Shown: positions 13,301 through 23,074 of the stretch, piece by piece
How the letters are laid out: the number at the start of each line of letters is the position of its first letter
How positions within the stretch are numbered: the first letter of the stretch is position 1
From: Ophiura sarsii
Lineage: Eukaryota > Echinodermata > Ophiuroidea > Amphilepidida > Ophiuridae
Length of the DNA: 64,000 bases
Reading direction: 5' to 3'
NCBI GenBank assembly: GCA_035610835.1
Contig: CM069445.1
Location: 80,983,786 to 81,047,785, forward strand
Notes under the pieces: model-generated
Databases searched by the model: none
Told to the model about the DNA's origin: nothing
What the model saw: the letters and a program-made list of their open reading frames with translations, nothing else
Translations under genes and position numbers: made by a program

Positions 13301-14473
13301 GGCCCCCAGGAAACAGAATATATTGTAGCGCTGGTAAGTAGCAATTACTCAAGGCAGTTATTAGGGATTAAATCATGTTTCAGCGTAAATGTGTGTCACC
13401 AATCTACAAAGGAGTTCGCGTCGTCTGCAGGATTTATTTCACAAGGGTAACACCCGAGTGAAATAAACATGCAGACGCGCTGAACGCAAGTTGTTGATTG
13501 GTGATGCACATTTACGCTGAAATATGATTTCATCCCTTTCAACAACGACCAAGGATTTCAACGCCATTTCATAAATAGATAATGCAAATAAGAACATAAC
13601 TTAACTGTACTTAACAATTTCATTCAAACTATTTTCAAAAACCTTAACACTAAATGACCAAATTAAAATAACAAAGCAAGTTCCTTTTAGTTTCAAAAGT
13701 TGATGTAAACAGCAATCATTCCAAAACAACACACATGGCGGCTGCGATCGCATAGCGCGTGACCACATTATCTGCGTGGTGCTGTTCAATCTGCGTGCTG
13801 GTTTCCATAGCACCGTGGATGATCTCAAATTAACAATGCTAACTGTAACTTAACATATGGGGGAGTTGTTGAATCACTTATGAAGTATTATAAAAGAAGC
13901 ATTTGAAGTAAGAAATATGACAACAATTATGACAGAAATATGTTGATACAAATTTGTAAGGCCTGAGACACTTTGACAATAAGAAATCATACAATTTTCC
14001 AATTTCCTGCAGAAATTTCAAAAGTGCTATAAGGAAACAAATTAAACTCTACAGATTTTGCATGACACATATAAAATGAACATTTTTCCTACAATTTGTG
14101 TAACACTTCATTTGACATTATGAGCAAAGTTAAACTGCTTGAAAAGCACTTTGTGAAATTTAGAATTAAGATTACATTATAATTTCTCAATTTTGTCTCT
14201 TTTCTTCAGTTATCCTACACACTGACAACTCAAACTGACTTGTTACCATTGGATAATAATCTTGTGAAGCCAGTGTGGGATGCGCACAAGAGACCTTGGT
14301 TATTGCTTCAGAGTCTTGACTTTGCTGCTGAGAGAGCCAAACGAGACATTCATAAGAGTAACAAATCTGAGACTTTGTTGAGACTACCAACGAGAGAGGT
14401 GGAGAGATATAGATTGCAACTTACAAGGACAATATTAATGGCTTTTACGGAGGAATATACACAAATATTGTAA
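1247..14473 (+). CDS. Unrecognised PPxY-motif, putatively N-myristoylated protein (6 exons)
   Basis: The predicted gene has exons 1247-1314, 5993-6324, 6983-7245, 11239-11488, 13263-13333 and 14210-14473. All junctions are GT-AG and all phases agree, giving 415 residues with stop TAA at 14471. Residues 1-7 (MGTLSCF) fit the N-myristoylation pattern, with a Cys at 6 that could be palmitoylated, followed by a basic stretch. Two PPSY motifs sit at residues 76-79 and 90-93, the class bound by WW domains of NEDD4-family ligases. Residues about 134-180 are Ser/Thr/Pro-rich. From about 185 to the end the chain looks folded and includes helical, charged C-terminal segments. No enzyme motif or transmembrane segment is apparent. 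I do not recognise the family. A membrane-attached adaptor is inference. Exons 2-6 are firmer than exon 1, which rests on phase match, a strong donor and the start motif. Confidence 0.65.
1315..5992. other. Intron 1 of the PPxY gene
   Basis: 4.7 kb of AT-rich sequence with no recognisable coding exon. The only structured part I can name is the TTTAAAC-rich foldback at about 4818-5078. Short open frames at 1535-1729 and 3471-3668 are low-complexity and unsupported. Confidence 0.5.
4818..5078. repeat. AT-rich foldback element dense in TTTAAAC
   Basis: Outer arms (TTTAAAACGCTGATTTATAA on the left; tttataaacagcgtttttaaac on the right) are inverted copies. The interior is crowded with TGTTTAAAC and GTTGTTTAAA motifs in both orientations. 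It looks like a decayed MITE or nested palindrome. No target-site duplication is clear. Similar TTTAAAC-rich DNA occurs at about 55780-56310. Confidence 0.5.
5993..6324 (+). CDS. PPxY gene, exon 2 (carries both PPSY motifs)
   Basis: The acceptor is acatcaacag| and the donor acaacag|gtttgt. It reads open in one frame for residues 23-133. The PPSY motifs are at 6150-6161 and 6192-6203, spaced 14 residues apart. Reading past the donor meets a stop within five codons, which supports splicing here. The exon ends with one base of the next codon. Confidence 0.75.
6983..7245 (+). CDS. PPxY gene, exon 3
   Basis: The acceptor is tgtaatcacag| and the donor tcaatg|gtaagtg. It encodes residues 134-221: a Ser/Thr/Pro-rich linker, a basic TRRRIRQSW stretch, then the start of the conserved-looking domain (WIVQYSIECN). 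It ends in phase 0. Confidence 0.75.
7543..8069. mobile_element. Non-autonomous hAT element with 8-bp TSD
   Basis: A complete 527-bp element. Terminal inverted repeats are CAGGGGTGGGCAACCT and AGGTTGCCCACCCCTG, flanked by a perfect 8-bp duplication ATATAGCG at 7535-7542 and 8070-8077. Both features define hAT transposons. The subterminal region is very GC-rich (cggcccgcgggccgcatgcg). No transposase frame is present. It lies in intron 3 of the PPxY gene. Confidence 0.9.
8657..8902. mobile_element. TTAA MITE family 1, copy 1
   Basis: 246 bp bounded by TTAA on both sides. Inverted ends are CACTTTCCACGCGG and CCGCGTGGAAAGTG. TTAA target duplication is the piggyBac-superfamily habit. Family-wide internal landmarks are ATTACTGAACCAATACTAGG and GGAATGTCGTCTGCAG. 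This copy has the best-preserved termini of the six found. Confidence 0.85.
8901..8976. repeat. Perfect 33-bp hairpin abutting a MITE
   Basis: The arms at 8901-8933 and 8944-8976 are exact inverse complements around a 10-base loop (gaggccctct). The left arm begins within the TTAA that ends the adjacent MITE. No function is evident. Confidence 0.85.
9245..10424. mobile_element. Mariner-like composite with nested inverted copies
   Basis: Outer ends are inverted: GGATCATTCAATAAGTTTGA at about 9248 and aacttattgaatgatcct at about 10403-10420. Inside, at about 9277-9450, further copies of the end (agggtcattcaataagttct) face each other around a palindromic centre. The ATTCAATAAGTT terminus resembles mariner-type ends. 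No intact transposase frame was seen. Confidence 0.6.
11239..11488 (+). CDS. PPxY gene, exon 4
   Basis: The acceptor is ttctgtttag| and the donor cttatag|gtaact. It encodes residues 222-304, a mixed hydrophobic and polar domain segment (for example RRMWSDLVFAFGF). Reading through the donor hits TAG at once. A 41-bp perfect inverted repeat begins 31 bases downstream of the donor. Confidence 0.75.
11519..11640. repeat. 41-bp perfect inverted repeat just inside an intron
   Basis: The arms at 11519-11559 and 11600-11640 match exactly as inverse complements and enclose a 40-base loop. They start 31 bases after the exon 4 donor. A second copy of ATAGGTAACT, the donor context, occurs on the far side near 11664. 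Such a hairpin could form in the pre-mRNA. Confidence 0.85.
11750..12400. mobile_element. Foldback MITE, split by a nested MITE
   Basis: About 200-bp inverted arms: left ctttccaatgacaccacatttg...gctcagccac, right the inverse (ggctgagcac...tcattggaaaga). A second related copy lies at about 18950-19485. The centre is occupied by a separate MITE at about 11956-12206 whose ends read ACAGGGTGAGTAAA and TTTAATCACCCTGT. Confidence 0.65.
11956..12206. mobile_element. Small TA-flanked MITE nested in a foldback element
   Basis: Ends ACAGGGTGAGTAAAACA and TTTTTTTAATCACCCTGT are inverted, with shared subterminal sequence AGTGGAAAG / CTTTCCACT. TA lies outside each end, which suggests a Tc1/mariner-type MITE. 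It sits in the centre of the larger element, so it inserted later. Confidence 0.6.
12843..13007. mobile_element. Tc1/mariner-like MITE with TA flanks
   Basis: Inverted ends CAAGGTGAGTCAGAAA and TTTCTGACTCAACCTG are flanked by TA. Subterminal sequence GGCAAAG...ATCACAAAAAT is mirrored on the right. It is about 165 bp, non-coding, in intron 4 of the PPxY gene. Confidence 0.65.
13263..13333 (+). CDS. PPxY gene, exon 5
   Basis: A short 71-base exon between ttttctatccag| and gcgctg|gtaagt. It encodes 24 residues beginning ELPYYTVKIAANLG. The phase matches exon 4 (one base carried in) and exon 6 (phase 0). The longer open stretch around it is intronic read-through. Confidence 0.7.
13360..13545. 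repeat. Imperfect foldback in intron 5
   Basis: Arms such as TTTCAGCGTAAATGTG and CACATTTACGCTGAAA, and GGATTTATTTCAC and GAGTGAAATAAA, are inverted around aagggtaacaccc. It looks like a decayed MITE lying directly downstream of exon 5. Confidence 0.6.
14210..14473 (+). CDS. PPxY gene, exon 6 (C-terminal, with stop)
   Basis: The acceptor is tttcttcag|. It encodes the last 87 residues, including KPVWDAHKRPWLLLQSLDF and a charged helical end (EVERYRLQLTRTILMAF), then TAA. AATAAA hexamers at 15056 and 15085 are candidate polyadenylation signals. Confidence 0.75.
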   Translation, partial: LSYTLTTQTDLLPLDNNLVKPVWDAHKRPWLLLQSLDFAAERAKRDIHKSNKSETLLRLPTREVERYRLQLTRTILMAFTEEYTQIL

Positions 14474-15111
14474 TATATTGATTTATAATATTTGTTGACA
14501 CAAACATGGATGGCAGTTAAAGACACAATAGCAACAAACATTTTGTGCAAATCAAAGCTGTATTTAAAATGGAATATTTTGAATATGAACCCATTGCTCT
14601 ATCAAAGTATTCCTGTAACTGATTGATTTGCTGAGTGCCAATCAAAGCCATGGGATCTTGCTTGCCTTTGGAGCTTATTCCCAGAGGACTACACAAACGA
14701 TTCCAAAGATGTGATTTTATGATGAATCACATTGGAAGTAAGAGGTTGGTTGACTATTTTTGAGCTCATAATTACATGTATGCAATAGATATGATATCCT
14801 TTAAGGAATAATTACTTTGTAATACAAAGTAATTCTCTGTGAAAGTAAATAATTATTTATCTACAATGAATTTGTAGCTGTCTCAGCAACAAAACTACTG
14901 AGACATTTAGTCATAAATGAGGTATCTTGTTGTTAAACGGAAGAACAGCATGGCAAATACCATTTTGTAAGGAGGGCCAGATGGAGTACGAAAGAGGGGC
15001 ATACCCTTGGTGTGAGACATTCATAAGTTCGACTAGTGTCAAGACCTCATTACGGAATAAAGCTGTATAATCCTTTAATCCATCAATAAAGGATTTTGTG
15101 CTAGGTTAATT

Positions 15112-15263
15112 ACACCAAGGATAAACCGAAAGAGGGGCAGACCAACAAAGACATGGATGGACAACATCACAAAGATGAGCTTCAATCACCTGATCAGAAC
15201 AGCCAATGAACAACAGCTTTGGAAAACTGTCCAGATTCCTCCCTGTGCCATGCTGCCCCTTTA
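15112..15263 (+). pseudogene. C-terminal relic of a non-LTR retrotransposon
   Basis: A plus-strand frame encodes RKRGRPTKTWMDNITKM followed by LIRTANEQQLWKTV, ending in TAA. The GRP-KTW-DNI pattern then L-R-A-W is the usual tail after the reverse transcriptase of non-LTR elements. The upstream RT is missing. A short echo of the KRG motif occurs near 14985. Confidence 0.6.
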
Positions 15264-15374
15264 AGCTATCAAAGAGACATAGATCTTGAGGCACTACTAT
15301 GAACTCCAAGCTTTGGTGGATAAATCATATGCAGATGGACCCTGTTCTGTCTTACTTTTAACTGGTAATATGTT

Positions 15375-15561
15375 TACTGTATACATGGTAATTTCCGTGA
15401 GGGTTTTATTTTCGAGAATTTCGTGAGTGGACATGAAAACACCAAAATATAAACACGCACAAATATTCTGTTGCAATAAAGTGAATTAAAGTCTTACACA
15501 TTTTCCAAAAACTTAAAAATCGTGAAAATATATGTATGCGAAAATTACCACTTATACAGTA
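15375..15561. mobile_element. TACTGTA-ended MITE (Tc1/mariner-like)
   Basis: Ends TACTGTATACATGGTAATTT and AAATTACCACTTATACAGTA are inverted with TA at the boundary. Related copies lie at 22757-22978 and, more distantly, 24873-25086. Short, non-coding. Confidence 0.65.
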
Positions 15562-16316
15562 TATTGCAGTGAATATTTGCCCCTGATAATTTTACTGAAA
15601 ATTGAACTGCAAATAATCAAACACAGTGACATTGAATAATATGTTTTGTTCACACCTAGTTTAATGAAAATAGTAAAATTGATACACTGAATCTGTTATT
15701 TGATCTATATTTGTATATACAATTTATACAACAACATTTGAAACACTGAATTTCATTCATTTTGATCCTTGTTGTTGAGAAAGACAAGCATTTGAAATTA
15801 TCAAAATATATATTTTTACATTGGCAGTAGGAAACCGTTTGTTCCATCTATCACATATTTTGAAAACTGTTGGAATAGTTATAAGGCTGGAAAATGAATG
15901 ATCAGTTTTATAAGGAAACGTAGGTAATATCTGTTTTATCAGTGAGTGTCTTTTGCTATGAAATATGAAATATAAATTTCTTTAAGATCAAAACTACTAC
16001 GCCTACGGTATAATAACGACCATTGGTATATAATACAACAGTGTACAATACATTTTTAGTACATAAGTATTTAAATACAAGTAAATTTCAATAAATATGG
16101 CGCTTAAGACAGATGCAAAGTAGCCTATACCTGTCTGTGCAGTGATGTCAGAGTATATTCAACTTATCTACGCAGCATTATAGTAACACAAGAGGGCTGG
16201 CATTCGTCTTTGATCATGTACACACGCAAGCACATTAGATGTCACCAGGGAGGTGCCACTGTACACAAACTCCCATTGCCGAGATTGAAGCCTGTAGTGT
16301 GGTAGCGCCCTCGATA

Positions 16317-16440
16317 TACGAGTCACATCGCGCGTCTAAATTAAATCTATGAGTCACATCGGGCGTCTCATGTGCCTTATAAGGACTTTTGTGCTGTCAA
16401 TCATAGCGTCGTCCTCCTTTTACGAGTCACATCGCGCGTG
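16317..16440. repeat. Short dispersed repeat around ACGAGTCACATCGCGCGT
   Basis: The phrase TACGAGTCACATCGCGCGT or a close variant occurs three times within about 120 bases (near 16318, 16351 and 16421), partly with the following catgtgccttata. It is a small local duplication, otherwise uncharacterised. Confidence 0.5.
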
Positions 16441-16996
16441 CTTACGCCCATGTGCCCTTATATGGGAGGCTCTTGTTTTGCGATTCGAATTTCCCCTCCC
16501 ATTATATACTCTCCCTGATGTCACTAGAATACATTACAAGGTCACTGCACAGAGGCAGATAAAGATTTTTAGGCACATGGTCTACTTCACTATCTCTGGA
16601 CAGTGACGTTACTTTAAAGGCGCTAAGATCATGAATCTTCCAGCGCACCAGGCACGACTTTGTACTGATTCAATCAGTGAAATAGACTATAGTCTGATTT
16701 ATAACTCAATGTTGTGGGGTCGACCTATGTTTGGGCCTGGTGACTATCAAATTATTGGGTTGACAAGCATTGAAATGGTAAACAGATCTCATTTCAAATC
16801 ATGATTTATTTTATATTCATATTAGGAATGTCATTATTTATCAAACATTTGCAGATAAATATTTAAAGAATTTTGAAGGTAGAGCATTTGGCCATGTATG
16901 ATTTAATGATTTGTTTTTGTAATATTTATATCTACATTTATATTGTACATATTGAGCTTATAAAGCCAATAATTACATTTTAAACATCACTCTATG

Positions 16997-17212
16997 TATT
17001 AGCTCTTTGCACTGATACGCAATTTGCTTGGAGAGCCTCGAACTGATACCGTATTGAATGAGACTATTCCATAACATTATGTAACTAGTTCAGCTCTCTC
17101 TGCACAATATGACTGATCATGCAGTGAGACATTGTGAAATGATGCAACACTCTCATTCAATCTGATTCCAGTTTGAGGCTCTCCTCGCAAATTGCGGATT
17201 CGTGCACAGAGC
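16997..17212. mobile_element. Foldback MITE-like palindrome
   Basis: The left arm attagctctttgcactgat...acgcaatttgc...gagagcctc is inverted on the right as gaggctctcctcgcaaattg...gcacagagcgaatag. About 215 bp, imperfect arms, no coding content. Confidence 0.55.
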
Positions 17213-17376
17213 GAATAGCACAATTATGATGCTGATATTTTAAAAGAACTTTTACTTCAACTGAACTCATTTATCAGTTCTTCCTATAGCTATCACAAAT
17301 TAGTCTAGTGCAAAAACTTCTATTGTATAAAGTTATACAGCTTTATTCCGTAATACACAATAGACTATGGGCTACC

Positions 17377-17623
17377 TTAACACTTTCCACGCGGCTATAA
17401 TTTCTACGATACACGAAACAGATATTTCAGAAACCTTTCACAATTTTCAAAGTCTATCTCAAGGATTACTGAAGCAATACTAGGCATGTTTGTACTTATG
17501 TCAATGCATTTCTCATGGTGATTCCAAATATGGGAATGAAATTCAATAATTTTTACTTTTTTTAAACGTTTTGTGAAATTTTAGAATGTCGTCTGCAGCC
17601 GCCTGCCGCGTGGAAAGTGTTAA
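17377..17623. mobile_element. TTAA MITE family 1, copy 2
   Basis: 247 bp between TTAA sites with ends CACTTTCCACGCGGC and GCCGCGTGGAAAGTG. The interior is collinear with copy 1 (TACTGAAGCAATACTAGG, GAATGTCGTCTGCAG). Same orientation as copy 1. Confidence 0.85.
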
Positions 17624-17791
17624 AATCGCTACTGACAGACCAGCTGGTGTAGTGGATATGACATTTGCTTTGGTACCACCGAAAGGTCCTGGGTTTCAAT
17701 CTCAGTATGTAAAACCGTTGCTTTCAATTCATTTTTCTCAAATGGGGACAAAGTTTCCAAGTCTGATGACTAGGCTAATTCGTGATATAAC

Positions 17792-17880
17792 CAGGCATGA
17801 GAATGAAAAAACATGAACAAAACTGAAAAAAACTGAAAATGTGCGTGAAATCGAGCTAAAAAGGCCAAAAACAGCCTGAA
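17792..17880. mobile_element. Solo end of a CAGGCATGAGAAT element
   Basis: CAGGCATGAGAATGAAAA followed by a run ending tgcgtgaaatcgagctaaaa matches, inverted, the right end of the 1-kb element at 47541-48587. Only one end is present here. Confidence 0.55.
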
Positions 17881-18949
17881 GTTATAATAACTTACTCATG
17901 GATAACACCAATTTATCCACATCTGATATGCCTGTAGATTTGACGTTTATGCACATTTTTGTTTATACAAAATATATATTTATGCCTGATAAGTGTGTGC
18001 ACCTTTTTTGTATGATTCAACACAATTGTTGCATGTTGACTCATCAGAAGTGAGTCTTTTCAATGTTTATAATATTTATGTAAACTGTAACAATTACATA
18101 GCTCTATCTGTATTTTATAATAATAAAAACAACATTACTTGAGCTCTTTTGCAGTATTTTGTTTTCTCATTAAATATTTACAATCAAAGGCAGATACAAA
18201 GGTGTGTGTAAATTCTCAGTATTCACAATACGATGGCCACCAGTGATTGCTTGGGAGAGGCAAAAATATGCATCATGGTAAAAAGTTGACATCCAAAGAC
18301 CGCGTAATACAAATACAACACATGACAATGACATGTGGGTTTCACTGTCAATATATTGGTTATACCCACGAATGCACAACCCATCACCAATTTATAACTA
18401 TAGTAGATTCATTTTCTTTGCATTACTCATATGGGATCCTTCGTGAAGCTGTGTTTAACATTATTATTATCACACTTGCATGACAATCCAATGGTAGCTA
18501 GAACGGTGATGTCGACCCTAGAGGTCATTAAGTGAACTGGCAAGAACAAGTGGCGGCGCATCATATTGAGAATCACAAGAAATTTGCTGCATATTTCAAT
18601 TTTATGTTCATTGTCATGTAGAAATGAAAATGATGCTAAAAGTGAGGACAAATTAAATGAAAAGGGTACATTTGTGGCACAAATCAATGCGACACACATC
18701 CTTTGGCCGTACTAAATATTGCACTTCTAAAACAACTAATTAAACCAAATATTAGTTGGAATAGTCAAATACATTTATACAAAAGGATGATACACACAAT
18801 ATTTTACAGTCAAGTGACACGCAAAACAAATCCAGTTTTGTTCTGAATATACAATATCTGTTTATAGTTTCTCACCAGTATTATTAACTGTTACTTTCCT
18901 GATTTGAACCCCTCAAAATTATTCAAAATATCTTTTTAATCATTTATTT

Positions 18950-19485
18950 TGTGATATGTTTATATAAGTTTCTGTTTATATTGCATATTGCATATTTATA
19001 TTGCGTTGCATATTTAAGGAAAACTGATGTCATCTTTCTAATGACACCAAATGTGTAGCAATCACTTGTTTCAGTGCAAAGCCACACACATGAGAAAGTT
19101 GAGGTCTCAATCTGAATGTGCCAAAATCATCACTATTTTGTGCTCAAAGTCAATAGACCATCTCTCTTAACTATAGTTGTCAATGTAACAATTCATTGAA
19201 CAAACAACAGAGTTGTTCTTTTGAGCTAAAATAGTGGTTATTAGGCGAGGAAAGAACTGCTGTTATACGGGCCCGACCGACCCACTGGTTTTTCATTAGC
19301 ATTTTTTTTCTCAAATCATGTAAAATCAGTCGTTTTTTGGCACATTGAGATTGAGACCTACCCACATTCCAAGGTGTGTGGCTGAGCAATGTACAGGTGA
19401 TTGCAACAAATGTGGTGTCATTGGAAAGATGTACACATCAGCTTTTCTTTGATGTTACATGTTATAAACATATCACAAAATATCT
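18950..19485. mobile_element. Second copy of the foldback MITE of 11750-12400
   Basis: It shares ctttctaatgacaccaaatg, tgaggtctcaatctgaatgt and cactattttgtgctcaaa in the left arm, and the inverse in the right arm (ggcacattgagattgagacc, ggtgtcattggaaagatg). The centre holds a fragment (about 19241-19300, aggcgaggaaag...acgggcccgaccgaccca) of the family seen at 57363-57646. Confidence 0.6.
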
Positions 19486-19689
19486 AAAATATAATTGAAA
19501 AAAATGTCTGAATGTTTTTGTGAAGTTTATTTTGATCACTATATAATAGTGGCTATAGGAAATAAGTATAAAATAACAATAACCAGGGTTAAAACCAGGA
19601 GAACTTTAACTCTCCTTTTAGGCAAATTGAAGTTTTTTGTATCAAAACAATGGAATTAAGCATGTGTCCATGTCCCATTTAGAAGGCTA

Positions 19690-20240
19690 TGTATAATATC
19701 TTAATAGAAGGAAAAATCAAATTTCAAATTCCTTCACTAATTCATTTTGTTGTCACACCAAAATTACAACGTCTGAAAGTCATTGGTATAAAAACAAGTA
19801 AGATTTAAAAAAAATCTTTCTTACACCTGGACAGGCATTGTGCAAACTAAAAACTTGTTCAACAAATTTCATTCTAAATCGTGGCTCACTTTCTGTCTGG
19901 TTCTGCATGAGGCATGTCCATATTAAATACAAAATTTAAAAAATTGGATAATTTATTAGAGGGCATCATTCAATGGCAGTGGCGGCACCAGCAGCAAAAA
20001 TTGGTGGTGGGGGAAAACAGAGCAAAGGAAGAAATTATTGGGGGAGGGGTGCGGTAAGGCCGTAATATGCGTGTGAAGTCAAAAGTGTTGTCTAACAATG
20101 GAGTTAAGTAATTTTGGTTGTCAAACCAAGATTACAACATCTGAAAGTCATTAATTTAAAAACAAGTAAGATTTAAAAAAATATTTTCAAAAACCTGGAC
20201 AGACATTGTGCAAAACTTGTTGGACAAATTTCATCATTTC
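19690..20240. repeat. Diverged direct duplication, about 370 bp apart
   Basis: The segment ttacaacgtctgaaagtcattg...aaaacaagtaagattt...cctggacaggcattgtgc (about 19755-19870) recurs at about 20128-20235 with mismatches. Between them lies a run beginning agtggcggcaccagc, which resembles a hAT end. Confidence 0.5.
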
Positions 20241-20664
20241 AGGGGATAAAATGAGGTGGGGCTTGAGCTGATTGGTGGAAGTGGGGGGCAAGGATCGTGC
20301 AGGGGGATGTTCAAATGATTGATTGCCTTCCTGATAGCTTATTTATACACATCATAGAAATCTGATATGAAACATTACATATATGCTCAAGTACAAACCA
20401 GAATCCATGGGACTATCATGTATTGTCCAATATCCTGTTGACAATCCCCTTCACTGGAAATTACATAATACCACACAGAATAAAGGTAGCTTGACTCAGT
20501 TATGGGTCTTTTATATTGTTGAAACCCATGGTAATCATATATTGTGGCTAATATCCTGTTGATGACCCTGGTTAATGCAAATATCATGATGACACATTAT
20601 GAACATGTCAGTGTATCTTGATCCGATTATGACGCCCTCCAAGGTGTTGAGGTCCAGGAGTAGC

Positions 20665-20941
20665 CATTATCATTATGTTCCCATCCCTTAACACTTTTGG
20701 ACCTGTGATTTTGACATTTCGCCGGTAAAAAATTATCTAAGATTTTGTCAATCGCTGACTATTTGTCCATTTTCAGAGTTATGAAGGTTAGTTTATGCCC
20801 TTTGGGACATGATTATGTCGTTTGCAGTCTTTTAATTGGACCATATAGTGAGAAATAGACACATCCTTCGATGATTTATTACCGGCAAAATATCAAATCA
20901 CCGGTCCAAAAGTGTTAAGGGAGTGGGAACATAATGATTAT
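20665..20941. mobile_element. Palindromic element with internal TTAA boundaries
   Basis: TTAACACTTTTGGACC at 20688 is mirrored by GGTCCAAAAGTGTTAA ending 20918, which would define a 231-bp TTAA MITE. The mirror symmetry continues outside the TTAA (cattatgttcccatccc on the left, gggagtgggaacataatg on the right). The real element may therefore be larger and the TTAA internal. Confidence 0.65.
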
Positions 20942-20991
20942 GTTTTGAGGTGTCCAAGTGTTGGATAATATTGGATCCAAAACATAATAAT

Positions 20992-21106
20992 GATAAAATT
21001 GGATGATTTACGCCCGATGTGTATATTGGTCTCGCTAGGAGTTTTAAAATATTTTTTAAAACTCATAGCTCGACCAATACATATGGGCTTAAACTATCCA
21101 ATTTTA
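20992..21106. repeat. Inverted repeat, about 50-bp arms
   Basis: The left arm ataaaattggatgatttacg...ggagttttaaaa is inverted on the right as aaaactcatagctcgaccaa...ctatccaattttat. Arms are imperfect with a very short loop. Probably a MITE remnant. Confidence 0.6.
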
Positions 21107-21244
21107 TATCAATATCCTGCAAGTGTGTGACCTTGGTAGATAGAAGTTACATAATACAGGAAATAAATACTGTACATTGACCATGTTAATGGTGCACATT
21201 ACAAACAAATCAAATGAGTAAAAGCTATCACTAGGATACCCTAG

Positions 21245-21268
21245 GATTATTATTATTATTATTATCAC
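21245..21268. repeat. (ATT)n microsatellite
   Basis: About eight ATT units in a row. Confidence 0.8.
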
Positions 21269-21399
21269 ACAAGGCTAGCGTTGTTAGTGCCCAATGGGTA
21301 TAAAAGATCAAATACTAAATTGTTGTGTTGCATTGAAGGTCTACTTGTTTTTGGTACTCATTCAGTTTTCAATCTGTAACACAGGTTGGTTAATAAGGT

Positions 21400-21792
21400 T
21401 TAAAGGTATATTATGTGATATTTTCCAGAGGACGCCCTCAATCCTCGAACAAAATTGGAAGCAGATTTTCTTGCAGATTTACTTTTTTGATCATAAATCA
21501 TAAATATATTCCAAGTTACAGAGCGATATGATTCCCTATAACCTCAAAATCATCGTTTTAGAGTGAATTTAGAGTAAAATTTGAAAAATAAATTGTACCG
21601 GAGCGGTACAATCTATTTTCAAACCATGATTTTGAAGTAATTAGGAATCGTATCATTAATTAATCAATCTGTAACTTAGAAGATCTTTATGATTTATGAT
21701 CAAAAATGCAAATCTGCAAGAAAATCTGCTTTCATAGTAAAAATCAATGATAGAGGGCGCTACTTGGAAAAGATCACATAATATGCCTTTAA
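21400..21792. mobile_element. TTAA palindromic MITE family 2, copy 1
   Basis: Ends are TTAAAGGTATATTATGTGAT and ATCACATAATATGCCTTTAA with TTAA at the borders. Almost the whole 393 bp folds back on itself. Family landmarks are AGATTTTCTTGCAGATTTAC, GATCATAAATCATAAA and CAAAATCAT. No coding content. Confidence 0.8.
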
Positions 21793-22112
21793 ATTTCTAG
21801 TGAGATGCCCCAATCAATGTCTGCCCATGAGGTGCAGACATGCATGACAATGAATTTGTGTATATTGGTGCGATCTAGGGTATGAAAATGACATAATATC
21901 ACAGAGCATTACAAACATGTTTCCACATCTATCTTATGATTTCAGTATCCAATTTCGACAGATGGACTTATATCTAAGTCATATAGGTACAGCTTAGCTA
22001 CATTACCACAATCTGTACTTTATACAAAGTATACAAACCAGTTGCCATACAGACGGGCTAATATGGACGGATGGCCAAATAGATTCCAATTTATGAATCC
22101 ATCTCATATCAT

Positions 22113-22527
22113 TACATGTCTCTTCCATACCTTGTCAAGGCTCTGCTTTATATACAAGCAATGATGTATTCCACCATTCATGCAATCTGTATAGCGCCCT
22201 CTATCACATGTCTCTTCCATACCTTGACATGGCTCTGCTTTATATACAAGCAATTCCACCATTCATGCAATCTGTATAGCGTCCTCAATCAAATGTCCAA
22301 GCATACATCATGACAAAGCAGTTTTGTTGTTTTGTGGCGGTGTAAACTTGCCCTTTTTTTGGCGAGGTATACAACAGTTTATTCTCCTGTGATATTCCAC
22401 CATTCATGCAATCTGTATAGCGCCCTCAATCATATGTCCAAGCATACATCATGACACAGCAGTTTTGTTGTTTTGTGGCGGTGTAAACTTGCCCTTCTTT
22501 TGGCGACGTATACAACAGTTTATAAGT
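22113..22527. repeat. Two overlapping local tandem duplications
   Basis: A unit of about 85 bp (atgtctcttccataccttg...ctgtatagcgccctc) occurs twice from 22113. A second unit of about 140 bp (attccaccattcatgcaatc...gtatacaacagttta) occurs at about 22253 and about 22395. High identity suggests recent slippage or unequal exchange. Confidence 0.7.
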
Positions 22528-22756
22528 TCTCCAGTGATTATCATGATCAGCATTCCAATTAAAACACTCAACCACCATTCCCAAACTAATGGAAATGATA
22601 GGTTCACTGTGGAGAAATTCAGAAAATAAATGGAGAAAATGTTGATAAATAATAAATCAATCCCAAGAGGATTTACTGATATATCTGAACCGTGTCCATG
22701 CTTTTATAACAATGGTTTGTTAATGTCATGACTAGAGTAAGATTTTCCCAATTATA

Positions 22757-22978
22757 TATTGTATAAGTGGTAATTTTTGTGCACACAATTTTTTGCAATT
22801 TTTGATAGTTTTGGAAAATCTGCAAAAATGCAAGATTTTAATTTTGCCGTTTCTACATTAATTATAATGTCACTCTATTGCAAAAGAATATTTTGGGTGT
22901 GATTTTTGTTGCTTTTTCATGTCCACTTACAAAATTTGCAAATATGAAACCCTTGCGAAAATTACCACATATACAGTA
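22757..22978. mobile_element. TACTGTA-ended MITE, second copy
   Basis: Left TATTGTATAAGTGGTAATTT and right GAAAATTACCACATATACAG are inverted, bounded by TA. It shares subterminal gcgaaaattaccac with the copy at 15375-15561. Confidence 0.65.
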
Positions 22979-23074
22979 TATATTTTTTTCTAAATTTGGA
23001 AAAATGTAATAAATCTTTGGTCACATTCTACATCAATTCCATATTGGAAATAAATACAAGGTATTAGTCAATAT

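Larger units (their letters stand above)
15049..17354. repeat. Pair of exact 22-bp inverted repeats 2.3 kb apart
   Basis: 15049-15070 (attacggaataaagctgtat + aa) recurs exactly inverted at 17333-17354. The left copy contains an AATAAA hexamer. These could be the termini of one 2.3-kb element or two independent insertions of the same repeat. Confidence 0.5.

Noticed and set aside
13055..13450. 131-codon plus-strand frame
   Set aside because: Only 13263-13333 within it behaves as an exon. The rest is AT-rich intron read-through and part of a foldback.
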